NCBI GenBank assembly: GCA_017303555.1
Contig: JAFLCN010000005.1
Location: 1-64,000, forward strand
Origin: Planctomycetota bacterium
GTDB taxonomy: Bacteria; Planctomycetota; Phycisphaerae; Phycisphaerales; UBA1924
Direction of reading: 5' to 3'
Length of the DNA stretch: 64,000 nt
The notes beneath the pieces are model-generated. The model saw only the letters and a program-made list of their open reading frames with translations. It had not been told where the DNA came from and did no database searches. A program made the position numbers and the translations under genes. Position 1 is the first letter of the stretch. Each line of letters begins with the position of its first letter. Positions 34,956 through 44,600 of this stretch are shown here, one piece after another.

Positions 34956-35528
34956 GTGACTTCGGAAGATTCATGGCGCGATCAGTTCATCGAGACCACG
35001 CGGCAACGGCCGTACGCCGACGATCTGCGCGCGGCCGCGCTTTCTGCAAGTCTCGCACAATGGACCGGCCTGATGACTCGTGCCGTTGTCGAATCGTGCC
35101 GCGCTATTGGGTGGCAGGCCGCGGCAAAGGGACACCCGCTGGATTTGCTGCCGCAGGTGCAGCAGGAGTATCTGGTCATCGACGTTATGGCATTTGCGAG
35201 CAGCCCCGAGGGTAAGAAAGCTTGGGCAGCGCCGGCAGCGGTCTTCGAGTTAGAAAACAGCATGAGCGACGAGCGTGCGGCCTATTCGCTCTGGAAAGTC
35301 TCATGCGTTCGTGCGCCACTTGGGGTGGTGATCACGTATCGGAAGAATTGGGAGAAGGCGGCCGAACTGGTAAGCTCGCTGAGTGGGTCGATGCCGGAAG
35401 TGGCAGTCGATGGCGGTCAGACGCTCTGCCTGCTGGTTGGAAGCCACGACAAGAACGAGTCCTTTCCGTTTGGGTTCTTCAAGTTCTGGAAGTATGTTCC
35501 GATGCTTCGAGCCTTCTCGAAGTGGTAA
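34956..35528 (+). CDS. Hypothetical protein, possibly PD-(D/E)xK-like
   Basis: 190 residues starting at GTG. The centre reads YLVIDVMAF, then AAVFELENSMSDERAAYSLW, then VRAPLGVVITY: a D - ExE(N) - W - VR.PL.V.I.Y arrangement like the core beta sheet of PD-(D/E)xK restriction folds, in which the usual Lys is replaced or moved. It follows the 104-residue gene by three bases and precedes the DUF499 gene. The nuclease-fold idea is pattern-based and could be wrong. Confidence 0.55.
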   Translation: MTSEDSWRDQFIETTRQRPYADDLRAAALSASLAQWTGLMTRAVVESCRAIGWQAAAKGHPLDLLPQVQQEYLVIDVMAFASSPEGKKAWAAPAAVFELENSMSDERAAYSLWKVSCVRAPLGVVITYRKNWEKAAELVSSLSGSMPEVAVDGGQTLCLLVGSHDKNESFPFGFFKFWKYVPMLRAFSKW

Positions 35529-35544
35529 GTGAGGATCTTGCGAG

Positions 35545-38508
35545 ATGGCTACAAAGCTCAAACCCTGGTACCAAGTCGTTACACCCCGCGAAGATCTTCG
35601 CGAGAATCGCCCGCTCGATGCTTCTGAGTTTGCGGTACACCTCGACCACGTTCGAGACCGAACGGCGCCAGAGGACTACATCAAGCCCGATCGCTTCTTT
35701 CAACGGACGTATCTGACGAAGAGTTTGTTGGACTTGTCGTCGCAGGTGATACGTCGGTTGTCGGGCGTGAAGGTAGAGACATCGGCGGTTTTCAACATGG
35801 CCACCCAGTTCGGTGGCGGCAAGACGCACTCGCTCACCGCGCTCTACCACCTTGCGAACAACGGTTCGGTTGCAAGGGGCTGGCAGGGGGTCGATTCGAT
35901 CCTTGTTCGTGCGCAGATTGCCGAAGTGCCCAAAGCCGCGGTCGCGGTGTTTGTCGGCACCGAGTTTGATGTGCTCGAAGGACGCGGAAACAAGGGCGAG
36001 CCCAAGCGCGCGACCCCGTGGGGGGAAATCGCATGGCAGCTAGGAGGTGCGAAGGCCTTCGAGATCTTCTCAAAGCATGATGCTGAGGGCATTGCACCGG
36101 GCGGCGATGTGATCAGCCAGATGCTGGAAGCTGCCTGCGGCGAAAAGGGCGCTGCCCTGATCCTCATGGACGAGTTGATGAATTATGTCAGCGGGGCGCG
36201 AAAGCGCTCCTCAGGCGGCGAGATGCTGCGGTTCTTGCAGAATTTGACCGGTGTCGCCGCGGCGGCGGATCGCGTGGTGGTGTGCGTGTCGATTCCGTCC
36301 TCAAGCGAGACGGAATTGCCCGATGCGCAGGATCGGGCCGATTACGAAGCGTTTAAGAAGATGCTCGATCGCGTGGGTAAGGCAATCAGCATGTCGAACG
36401 AAGGCGAGGTGAACGAAATCATCCGCCGCAGGCTGTTTGAATGGACAGGCTTGCCGGAGGACGGGCGGAAGGCAGCAGCGGAGCACGCGGAATGGGCGAA
36501 GGAACATGCGGCGGAACTCGCGAACATGAACGGCGAGAATATTCCCGACCTGTTTCGCAATTCGTATCCGTTCCATCCATCCGTGATCTCGGTGTTTGAG
36601 CGCAAGTGGCAGAGTCTGGCGCGGTTTCAGAGGACGCGTGGCATTCTGCGTCTGCTGGCGCTCTGGGTGAGCAAGTCGTACGCCGAGGGGTATGGCAAGG
36701 CAACGGGCGATCCGCTGATTCAGTTGGGCTCGGCACCGCTGTTCGATCCGACGTTCTGCGATTCGGTGTTTGAACAGTTAGGTGAAGACAAACTGAAGGT
36801 GCCGGTCGCGACAGACATCGCGGGCAAGAACGATTCGCACGCGATTCGTTTGGACAACGAGGCGTCGGCCGAGGTGAAGAAGGCACGCCTGCATCAGAAA
36901 GTCGCGACCGCGATCTTCTTCGAATCCAACGGCGGACAGAGCCAGACAAAAGCCGACGCGACGGTCCCAGAAATCAAGACCGCACTCGGCGGTCCAGATC
37001 TCAACCTTGCCGACATCGATCCGGTGTTGGAAGCACTGGCATCAAGTTGCTACTACCTTGTCTGGGACAAGAACAAGTATCGGTTTGGCCTTAAGCCCAA
37101 CCTCAATCAGATGCTGGTGCAGTGCCGCGGCAACGTGAAGCCGAAGGACGTCGATGCGCGGATCAAGCAAGAAATCGAAGTGCTTTTCAAGGAGGGCGCG
37201 AAGGGCATCGATCGAAAATATGTGCCGCAGCGGAGCAACGATGTACCCGATCGGCCCCAGCTCACGCTGGTCGTGATGGGAGTCGAAACGCCGGTTTCGG
37301 ACCCTGGCACGAACAAGCTCGTGGAGGAGATCGTTCGAAGTTCGGGAACGTCCGGCCGCACATTTAAGTCCGGGCTCGTGTTTGCGGTGCCTGAATCGGC
37401 AACAGGCGCGTTGGAAGCCGCCCGAAATGTACTCGCTTGGGAGGACATTGAGAGTGACGACGATGCGAGAGCACGGCTGGATGAGCCGCAAATTGCTTCG
37501 CTCAAGAAGAGCCTCGAACGCGCGAAACGTGATTTGAGGGAGGCACTTTTCCGAAGCTACCGCCATTTGCTGCTGCTGGGGAAAGACAACAAGCTCAAGC
37601 CGCTCGACCTTGGTCAAATCACATCGAGTTCGGTGAATGGCGGCATTGCCGACCTGATCCTCCGCGAACTTGAAAAGCTGGACGAGGCCGTTCCTGTCGT
37701 CGGAGTGGGAAAGCTGGTGAAATACTGGCCGCCAGCGTTTACGGAATGGTCTTTGAAAGATGTTCGCGACGCGTTCTTTGCATCGCCGGCGCTGCCGCGT
37801 CTGCTGAATCCGGATTCGATTAAGCGGACTGTGGCGGATGGCGTCGTGCAAGGAGCGCTCGGGTACGCCCATCGAAAGGGTGGCGGAGGACTGAGTCTTG
37901 TCAAGCGTCCCGGAGAAAGCTTGAGCGAGCAGGAAGTCGAGATAAGCGATGAGGCGTGCATCCTAAGAGCTGAGGACGCGCGCAAGCTGATCGAGCCGCC
38001 CCGATTGGAACGGTTGGTGATCGAACCGGCGCGTGTCGAGATCAAGCCCGGCGAGAACGCGGCGTTCACTATCCGCGGAGTGGATCAGTACGGGCAGGCG
38101 ATTGCCGTTCCAGCAGCGACATGGAGTGCATCTGGCGGTCAAATCGACTCCGCCGGAAAGTTCACAGCAGGCAAAGAACTCGGCGTGTTCTGGGTTCAGG
38201 CTGCAAGCAATGGCGTCGAGGGTAAGGCTGCGGCGCAAATCGTTGCTCAGCCGTCCAAGAGCGCTCTCGGCGGTGGGGGTGCTTCCGGCGCGCAAACACG
38301 CATTCGATGGTCGGGAACGGTGCCGCCGCAGAAGTGGATGAACTTTTACACGAAGGTGGTCGGCAAGTTCGCGAATACGCCGGGGTTGACGATTTCGGTG
38401 AGCTTCGATGTGCCGTCGGAAGGCGAGCAATCAAAAGCGAAGGCCGACGAGGCACGCTCTGCGTTGAAGGAACTGGGGCTCGATGATGACGGGCTCGGGG
38501 TGAGTTAG
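35545..38508 (+). CDS. DUF499-family AAA+-like ATPase with Ig-like C-terminal domain (COG1483-like)
   Basis: 987 residues. The N-terminus has the family start PWYQVVTPREDLRENRPLDA, Walker A TQFGGGKTHSL (near 88-97) and Walker B ALILMDELMNYV (near 205). The middle is the large helical DUF499 body. Residues about 835-905 (PARVEIKPGENAAFTIRGVD..ATWSASGGQIDSAGKFTAG) look like a bacterial Ig-like (BIG2-type) repeat, unusual in a cytoplasmic ATPase. The last 80 residues form a separate alpha/beta segment. Last full gene of the operon. Family knowledge: partner of DUF1156 methyltransferases in predicted anti-phage systems. Confidence 0.88.
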   Translation: MATKLKPWYQVVTPREDLRENRPLDASEFAVHLDHVRDRTAPEDYIKPDRFFQRTYLTKSLLDLSSQVIRRLSGVKVETSAVFNMATQFGGGKTHSLTALYHLANNGSVARGWQGVDSILVRAQIAEVPKAAVAVFVGTEFDVLEGRGNKGEPKRATPWGEIAWQLGGAKAFEIFSKHDAEGIAPGGDVISQMLEAACGEKGAALILMDELMNYVSGARKRSSGGEMLRFLQNLTGVAAAADRVVVCVSIPSSSETELPDAQDRADYEAFKKMLDRVGKAISMSNEGEVNEIIRRRLFEWTGLPEDGRKAAAEHAEWAKEHAAELANMNGENIPDLFRNSYPFHPSVISVFERKWQSLARFQRTRGILRLLALWVSKSYAEGYGKATGDPLIQLGSAPLFDPTFCDSVFEQLGEDKLKVPVATDIAGKNDSHAIRLDNEASAEVKKARLHQKVATAIFFESNGGQSQTKADATVPEIKTALGGPDLNLADIDPVLEALASSCYYLVWDKNKYRFGLKPNLNQMLVQCRGNVKPKDVDARIKQEIEVLFKEGAKGIDRKYVPQRSNDVPDRPQLTLVVMGVETPVSDPGTNKLVEEIVRSSGTSGRTFKSGLVFAVPESATGALEAARNVLAWEDIESDDDARARLDEPQIASLKKSLERAKRDLREALFRSYRHLLLLGKDNKLKPLDLGQITSSSVNGGIADLILRELEKLDEAVPVVGVGKLVKYWPPAFTEWSLKDVRDAFFASPALPRLLNPDSIKRTVADGVVQGALGYAHRKGGGGLSLVKRPGESLSEQEVEISDEACILRAEDARKLIEPPRLERLVIEPARVEIKPGENAAFTIRGVDQYGQAIAVPAATWSASGGQIDSAGKFTAGKELGVFWVQAASNGVEGKAAAQIVAQPSKSALGGGGASGAQTRIRWSGTVPPQKWMNFYTKVVGKFANTPGLTISVSFDVPSEGEQSKAKADEARSALKELGLDDDGLGVS

Positions 38509-38529
38509 AGCAGGGTTGCGAGCTGTGAC

Positions 38530-38685
38530 GTGACCGACGAACGACTGGATCAGTTGCCACATGCGAACACCGTGTGCTTCGAGCGCTCACGCAATCTCTT
38601 TGGCTTCGCAACCTGGCAGGGCCGATCCATTCTCGTCGACCACGCAGGCCGATGCCGCGCCGAGTCTTCACGCCTGTCCGCCTAA
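38530..38685 (+). CDS. Possible truncated ORF at the element/surface-gene junction
   Basis: A GTG-started 51-codon frame (TDERLDQLPHANTVCFERSR) 21 bases after the DUF499 gene. It reads like the N-terminus of a normal protein (NLFGFATWQGRSILVDHAG) but stops inside the 3' end of the convergent surface-protein gene. It may be a remnant of an eighth operon gene cut off at the element boundary. Confidence 0.35.
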   Translation: MTDERLDQLPHANTVCFERSRNLFGFATWQGRSILVDHAGRCRAESSRLSA

Positions 38686-41600
38686 CTGCCTCCCGCGTAG
38701 GCCTCTGCAAACGCGATCACATCGTCATCATCCGCCATGCCATCGCCATTGAAATCGCCGACCGGAGCGCCGTTCTGGTACGCCGCGGCGAACGACTGCA
38801 GGTCCGCCACATCAACAGTTCCGTCGTTGTTCACGTCAGCGAGCAACGCATCGTGCGGGTTCAACCGCATCCGGAAATCGGACTGCTGACCCTGGTACCT
38901 GCCGCGACCGACCACTAATCCGGAACGGTCGAAACCGAGAACCGATTCGAGTTCCCAGCCAGAACCCTGGGGAAGCAGCGCGTTTAGATCGAGCGCGCCG
39001 AACCAGCCGAACCAGCCGACAGCCCGGGTTCGGCCGTTGGGAGCGATGACATATCCGACCGCCCAGTTGCGATCGTTGATGTCGGTCGCGCTTCCAATTA
39101 GCTCGACCCCCTGGTCCAATCGCTTCATGCCAGCCCGATCTGAATACAGGAAGGCCCGCGCCCGTCCATCGGCAGTTAGGCTCTCTCCGACCAGGATCCC
39201 TTGCTCGTTGATACCACGGGCCGCACTTGTGGAGCCGCCCAGTGTGCCGAGGATGTACACCGGCCGATTGCCGCTCTGTGTTGGAGCACCCAGCCACGCC
39301 GCCCGCTGATGCGCGAACCCCGAGCCTGTGAATCCGCACACGATGCCGCGGCTGTTTTCGGCGGTCCATACGAAGCTGTTATGCGCGCCTTCAGCGGACG
39401 AATTTACGGAGCGAGGCGTTCGATCAAGCGAGGCAATAGCGTCCGCAATCTTCTCGGGCATCGAACGACCGAGCCACGACGGCGGATCCACAGGAATCGG
39501 CGCTGATTCCGACAAGTCCCCGTCAATCGGGAATTCGCGCCGAGTTGTGAGACCGTCTCCTTCGCGAACCGACGCCGCGGGGCAAGCATCCGAGATCACC
39601 CGCATATCCGCGCCGCGTGCGGCCAGCGTGATCGCCAGATCCTGTTCGTTGATCACACCGTCAGCGTTCACATCGCAGCGAATGTCCCCGAGCGCCGAGC
39701 TCTCGGAAACGACAACCCCGCGACGCGAGAGCACGGCACCGACATCGGTGTTGTTCACTCTCTGATCGCCGGTGACATCACCCGCGAACGCGACGAACGC
39801 GTAACGACCGTTTTCGATCGCCGCACCGCCGCGCCTGAGTTGAAGGTTTGCTAGGTCGAGGCAGTACCGAGTTCGATCCGGAAGAGGCGGATCAAATTCA
39901 ATGACGCCCGTGAGGCCGCCGTCCTCGAGCCCAAACGTCGACTGGTAGGGCGAGACATCGATGAGATCGTTCCCGGGCGACCCGCGAGCAGAGAGCGAAG
40001 AGTTGGCCTTCACGAACGACGCGGTGGTCACCGGTTCGGCGAAACGAACTACCAGTTTCCGGACGCCGCCCGCTCGAGGTTCAACCGATTGGCCGTTGGC
40101 CGCGACCGGGATGAGCGCTTCCGCGTCGGTGCCGTGCATCCGCGCCAAGCGGAGGGCGGAGACATTCGGGCCCGGTCCGGTCGAGTTGAACGAGAGTCGG
40201 TATGAACCGGTGCCGGCCTGATCGAAAATGTGGACGTACCGCTCCGGCGTTCCGGCCGGCACTCCGCCCTCGCCGTCCCGGTTGATCTTGCTCGTCTGCC
40301 ACGCGTTGGCCCCGAGCTTGATGATCTTGCCGTCGCTGCGGCGGACTTCGGTCAGAACCAGCGTCGCGCCGAATGGATCGGGAATTCTGAAATAGCAGTA
40401 GCTCGTGGGTGCGACGGCCGCAGCGACGCGCGCCGATTGTGTCGCGCTATCGATCGCCATGTCGAACGTGCGAACCGGGACCACCGTCATGACCGGACCG
40501 GTGCTGAGGTGAACGTGATCGGGCATATTGATCGGATCGGCGGTCTGGTCGGTCAAGAAGTCCGGGAGTGTGTCGTCCTCGGCCTTGACCACGTGCGTGG
40601 CGGGGAACACGTCGACTGAATCGATGATCGACAGACCCGGCTTGCCAAGACCGTTCAGATTCTCGAAGGTCGCCTTGAACGTGGTAAATTTGCCCATCAG
40701 CGATGAGGTCATGAAGAACTGTGCGATCTTGCGCTGACCAGGCCCGATGTCGCCGAACTGCACTTGCAACGATGGCGTCATCGGGTTCGAGTTCAATTCG
40801 GTCGCGATGATCTTGAAATCGATCAGTAAACCCTTTTTGTTCTCGATGATCTCGGGCTGGGCCGAGGTTATCTGCACGGCTTTGGCTGCACCAGCGCCGT
40901 TATTCTCGATCAGAAGCCCGAGCGAGAAGGGCACGCTCGGTTCGGTCTCGGGCGTGAACGGATCATCGCTGAAGACTTCTTTCTCAAGGAAGTATTTCAA
41001 CTTGAGCGAGGGATTCGGCAGGACGGTGATGTCTGCCGGGTACAGCGGCACGCGGATGGTCTCTCCGTTCACCGTGTAGGTGAAACTACCCGAGACACTG
41101 TACTTCTTGGGTTCGGTCGGGGCGGCGTCCTTGGAGGGCACGATCAGCCACTTGAGCGAACCAACCGACTTGGGCGCGACCGAGCGGGAGCCCGGGCTGC
41201 CGCCGAAACCGGTGGCGATGGGGTCCTGCAGCGCGAACAGATCCGTTGCGTCCACCCCGTTCTCGTCCTTGATCACGACTTCGGCGTTCACGGCCGTCAG
41301 GGGATCCGACGTTCCGTTATTCTCGATCTCGAGCGTGGCGTTGAACGCATCGCGGGTAAGGGCCAGTTCCTGATCTATCTTGATCTTGACCTGGGCACAA
41401 ACTCCCTGGCCGGAACTGCGGCGAGTTGCTTCAAGGGCATCGCGGGACGTGTTGTAAGCGTCGAGGCCGTACACAAAGCCTTCCTCGATCATCGAACGCA
41501 CCGAGCGGTCGGCGTCCATCGCCGCGATACCCACGTAGTCCACAGCAATGAAATCGGTCGAGAATTCGGTGGGCACGTCGCCGACATTGAAGATCTCCAG

Positions 41601-44600
41601 TTCGCGGTACTCGATCGTGCGATTCCATCGGTCCAGGAAGCGATTCACCTGCAGAGCCGTGAGTGGTTGCGGAATTGTGATGGCGAGCAGGCTGGCTCTT
41701 TCAGTTTCGCTAACATACTCGCCCTCCGGACTCTCAAGCGTGCGCCGCTGGTCGAATGCAAGAATCCACGCACGCAATGTGGCAGTGTCCTCGACCTCGA
41801 GCCATACAACGTCGCCAAATACCCGCGCAATGGGTCGCATCATTCGCGCCAGCCGCTCACGCTCGTTCTTCATCGCGGCGAGCGCGATGTCATCCGTCGG
41901 AGCATCCGCACGCATGAGAAGCGCTCCGGCAATCGCGTTCGCTACGTCGGTCGCCGAGCACGCATTCGGGCCGCCGGGCGGCGCAAAGATGCACTCGACG
42001 ACGCAATCCCGGGTGATACTACACGAACACTTGTAGATCTGATACAGCTTCAACTTGTCAATCGAGTCGAGGTACTCTTCCAGATCCTCCAGCGTTTGTT
42101 CGTAGGCGTCCTTGACGGCCTCCGGAACATCGGGCTCATAGCTGTCGCTGACAAACGCCCAGTCCGCAAGTTTGCTGGCGATCGAGAATGGCGTGCAGGC
42201 CAGAATCGATTTGATGCACGCGTTTCGAGACAAGCAGCAGAACACCTGTTCAACCCATTGAGGAACTTGAAGGTCGGGATAAGTCCAGCTTCCAGGGCCA
42301 CCCTCCCCTCCGCCTCCTCCCCCTCCTCCTACCCCCGTGCCCGCAATACCGCTGCCGCCTGTGATTCCGCCACTCGGGCCTCCACCGCCCCCGCAGCCGG
42401 GGATCTGATAAAAGACTGGGATTCGGTAGCCGCGCTTCTCGCCGCAAACGAATGCGTACGCGACTTCCGTGGACACGTTGAAGCAGCCAACCTCAATGTC
42501 GGGGGTGCCCTGCGAGGTCAGGTCTCTCCGCGTTACGCGGTTGAAAAATACAGGAATTGTCGCGCTCGAGTTCGCCGCGAGTGTGCCGATGGTTCGCACA
42601 AGGGGGGTGACGGAGACATTGCTGTCGCCTGCTACATCGAGCGCGACATCTTCCGCGGCGATCAGACCCTGATTGCGGATCGTGAAGTTGACCTGCAAAC
42701 CCTCTGGTGGGATGTTGCGCAGATCGACAAGCGCAGGCTCGACCGTGACCACTGGTGCGGGCACATTGGTGGTGAACGTCGCTTCGAGCTTGATCTCGTA
42801 CTTGTCCACGATCGTGGTCGGAACGACCGTCCACTTGTACGAAACGAGTTGGCGTGGCAGGAACGCTTCGAGCGCGTTGACTCTGCCGGCGTTGACGAGA
42901 ATCTGACCCCGGAAGAGGCCATGCTCGGCCTTGGTCGCTTCGACGTCATAACGCGCTTCGCGCAGGTCCACAAACTCGGCGATGCCGGTTGTATCGGTCG
43001 TTGCCTGAGCGACCAGATCTTTGGTGACTGCATCTCGCAGGATGATCTGCGCGCCCGCCACATTGGGGCGTCCGTCTCCGTAGTACGTGAACTCGTCGGT
43101 CGCCGTGACGCGCAGAGTTCCCTTGCCCGCGGAGATGCAGTTGATTGAGAACGGGATCGCGAGATTGCCGGTCGGGCTGTTCACGACGATCGTTCCCGAG
43201 TACATGCCGAGCACCGTTGTCGTGTCGGGGAGAAGGGTCAAAACGATGCGCGTTTCGGCGTTCGCCGCGAGCGGCGCGATCGTTTTCGGCGATGAGATAA
43301 AGAGCCAGGGCTGCGCGGGTGCGGCGACCGAGAGCGCGCCGGTCGGCAAACCACCGGTGTTCTTGACGGCGATCTCGACGGTGTTCTGCTGCCCGCGCAC
43401 CATCGTGGTGACGATGCTCGCTGGCGTTGCGACGAGCGTGGGTGCCAGCGGACCTGCATCGACTCTCAGCGTCGCGGTCAGAGGCGGCGCGAGGCCGCCG
43501 CTCAGCGTAAACGTGGTATCGGCCAGCGAAGATTCGCTGTTGGTTGCGTTGACGGTGTACGCGACATCAATGCCGCCGCCCGCGGGCACGGTGGGGGGCG
43601 CGCTGGCATCGACATGGACGTTGGAAGCGCCGCCAGAGAGCGTGACGGTGAAATTCTCGATCGGGGCATCGCCGGAGTTGGTGACGCGGAAGGTGCCGGT
43701 GCGTGTCTCGCCGGGCAGCAGGCGGATAGACGCAAACGTCGGACTGACGCTGAAACCGTCGAGTTCGAAGGTGTCCTGTGCCGCGGGGTCGGGCGATGCC
43801 GGGTGCTTGGCGAAAAGGGCGTAACGTCCGGCTTCCGTCGGCAGCGACTGGAACGACGTGGTGAACTTGCCCTGCGAATCGGTGCGCACTGCGATGTTGC
43901 GCCGGACTTCGCGCACCACGATCGCGACCTGAACGTCGGCGTTGGCTGCCGGGCCGCCGTCGGCGTTTCGCGTCGCGTTCCCGGTGATCGCGACGGCCGA
44001 GCCGGATGGCCCGTCTGTAAAGACAGTCTCCGCCTTCGCGGCATACTCCGGCTCGATCACTTGCACAAATTCGACCCGGGCGTTGTTGCTCCTCGTCACG
44101 TCCTTCACGTTTCCGGGCGGCGTGGCGTTCAGCCCGTTGTCATCGGCACGCACAACGATGCGGTAGCGCCCGGGTGTCGCGGGAAGCGTGATCGATGCCG
44201 TCTCGCCGTATCCGAACAGCGGCAGCACCTGAGCCGTGCGGGTGAAGACCGCGACCTGCGTCAGTCCGGCCGGATCGAGCGGATCGCCTCCACTGTCGGA
44301 TCCGATGTAGACCCGGTCGCTCCAGCCTGCGTTCACCGTCCCCGGTCCCAAGTTGCGAACTTGATAGATGACGTTGAGACTTTGTCCGACGTACCGGTTC
44401 GAGCCCAGGATGATTTGGGTGAGGGACAGATCGGGGAGGGTTCGCTGTTCGATCGCGAAGGCGGAGGACGCCCGCACGTTGTTGCTCTCGCCTACCGGTT
44501 CGGGCACGTTGTTTTCCGAATCGGTGCGCAGCACGAGGTAGAACGTGCCGTCGAGGCCCGCCGGAACAACGGCCTGGTCGTTGACCAGGTAGGAAGCGCC

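Larger units (their letters stand above)
16101..38508. mobile_element. Putative integrated element 1 (recombinase/primase backbone plus defence cargo)
   Basis: Inferred from content: a serine recombinase cassette, a PrimPol/D5 primase with repeats, a ParB-methyltransferase, HTH regulators, a tyrosine integrase, then a seven-gene defence-like operon. It is flanked by resident-type metal-resistance and surface-protein genes, and its backbone is mirrored at 49353 onward. Exact ends were not found; no flanking direct repeat or disrupted tRNA was recognised, and the right end may lie near 38685. Confidence 0.5.
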
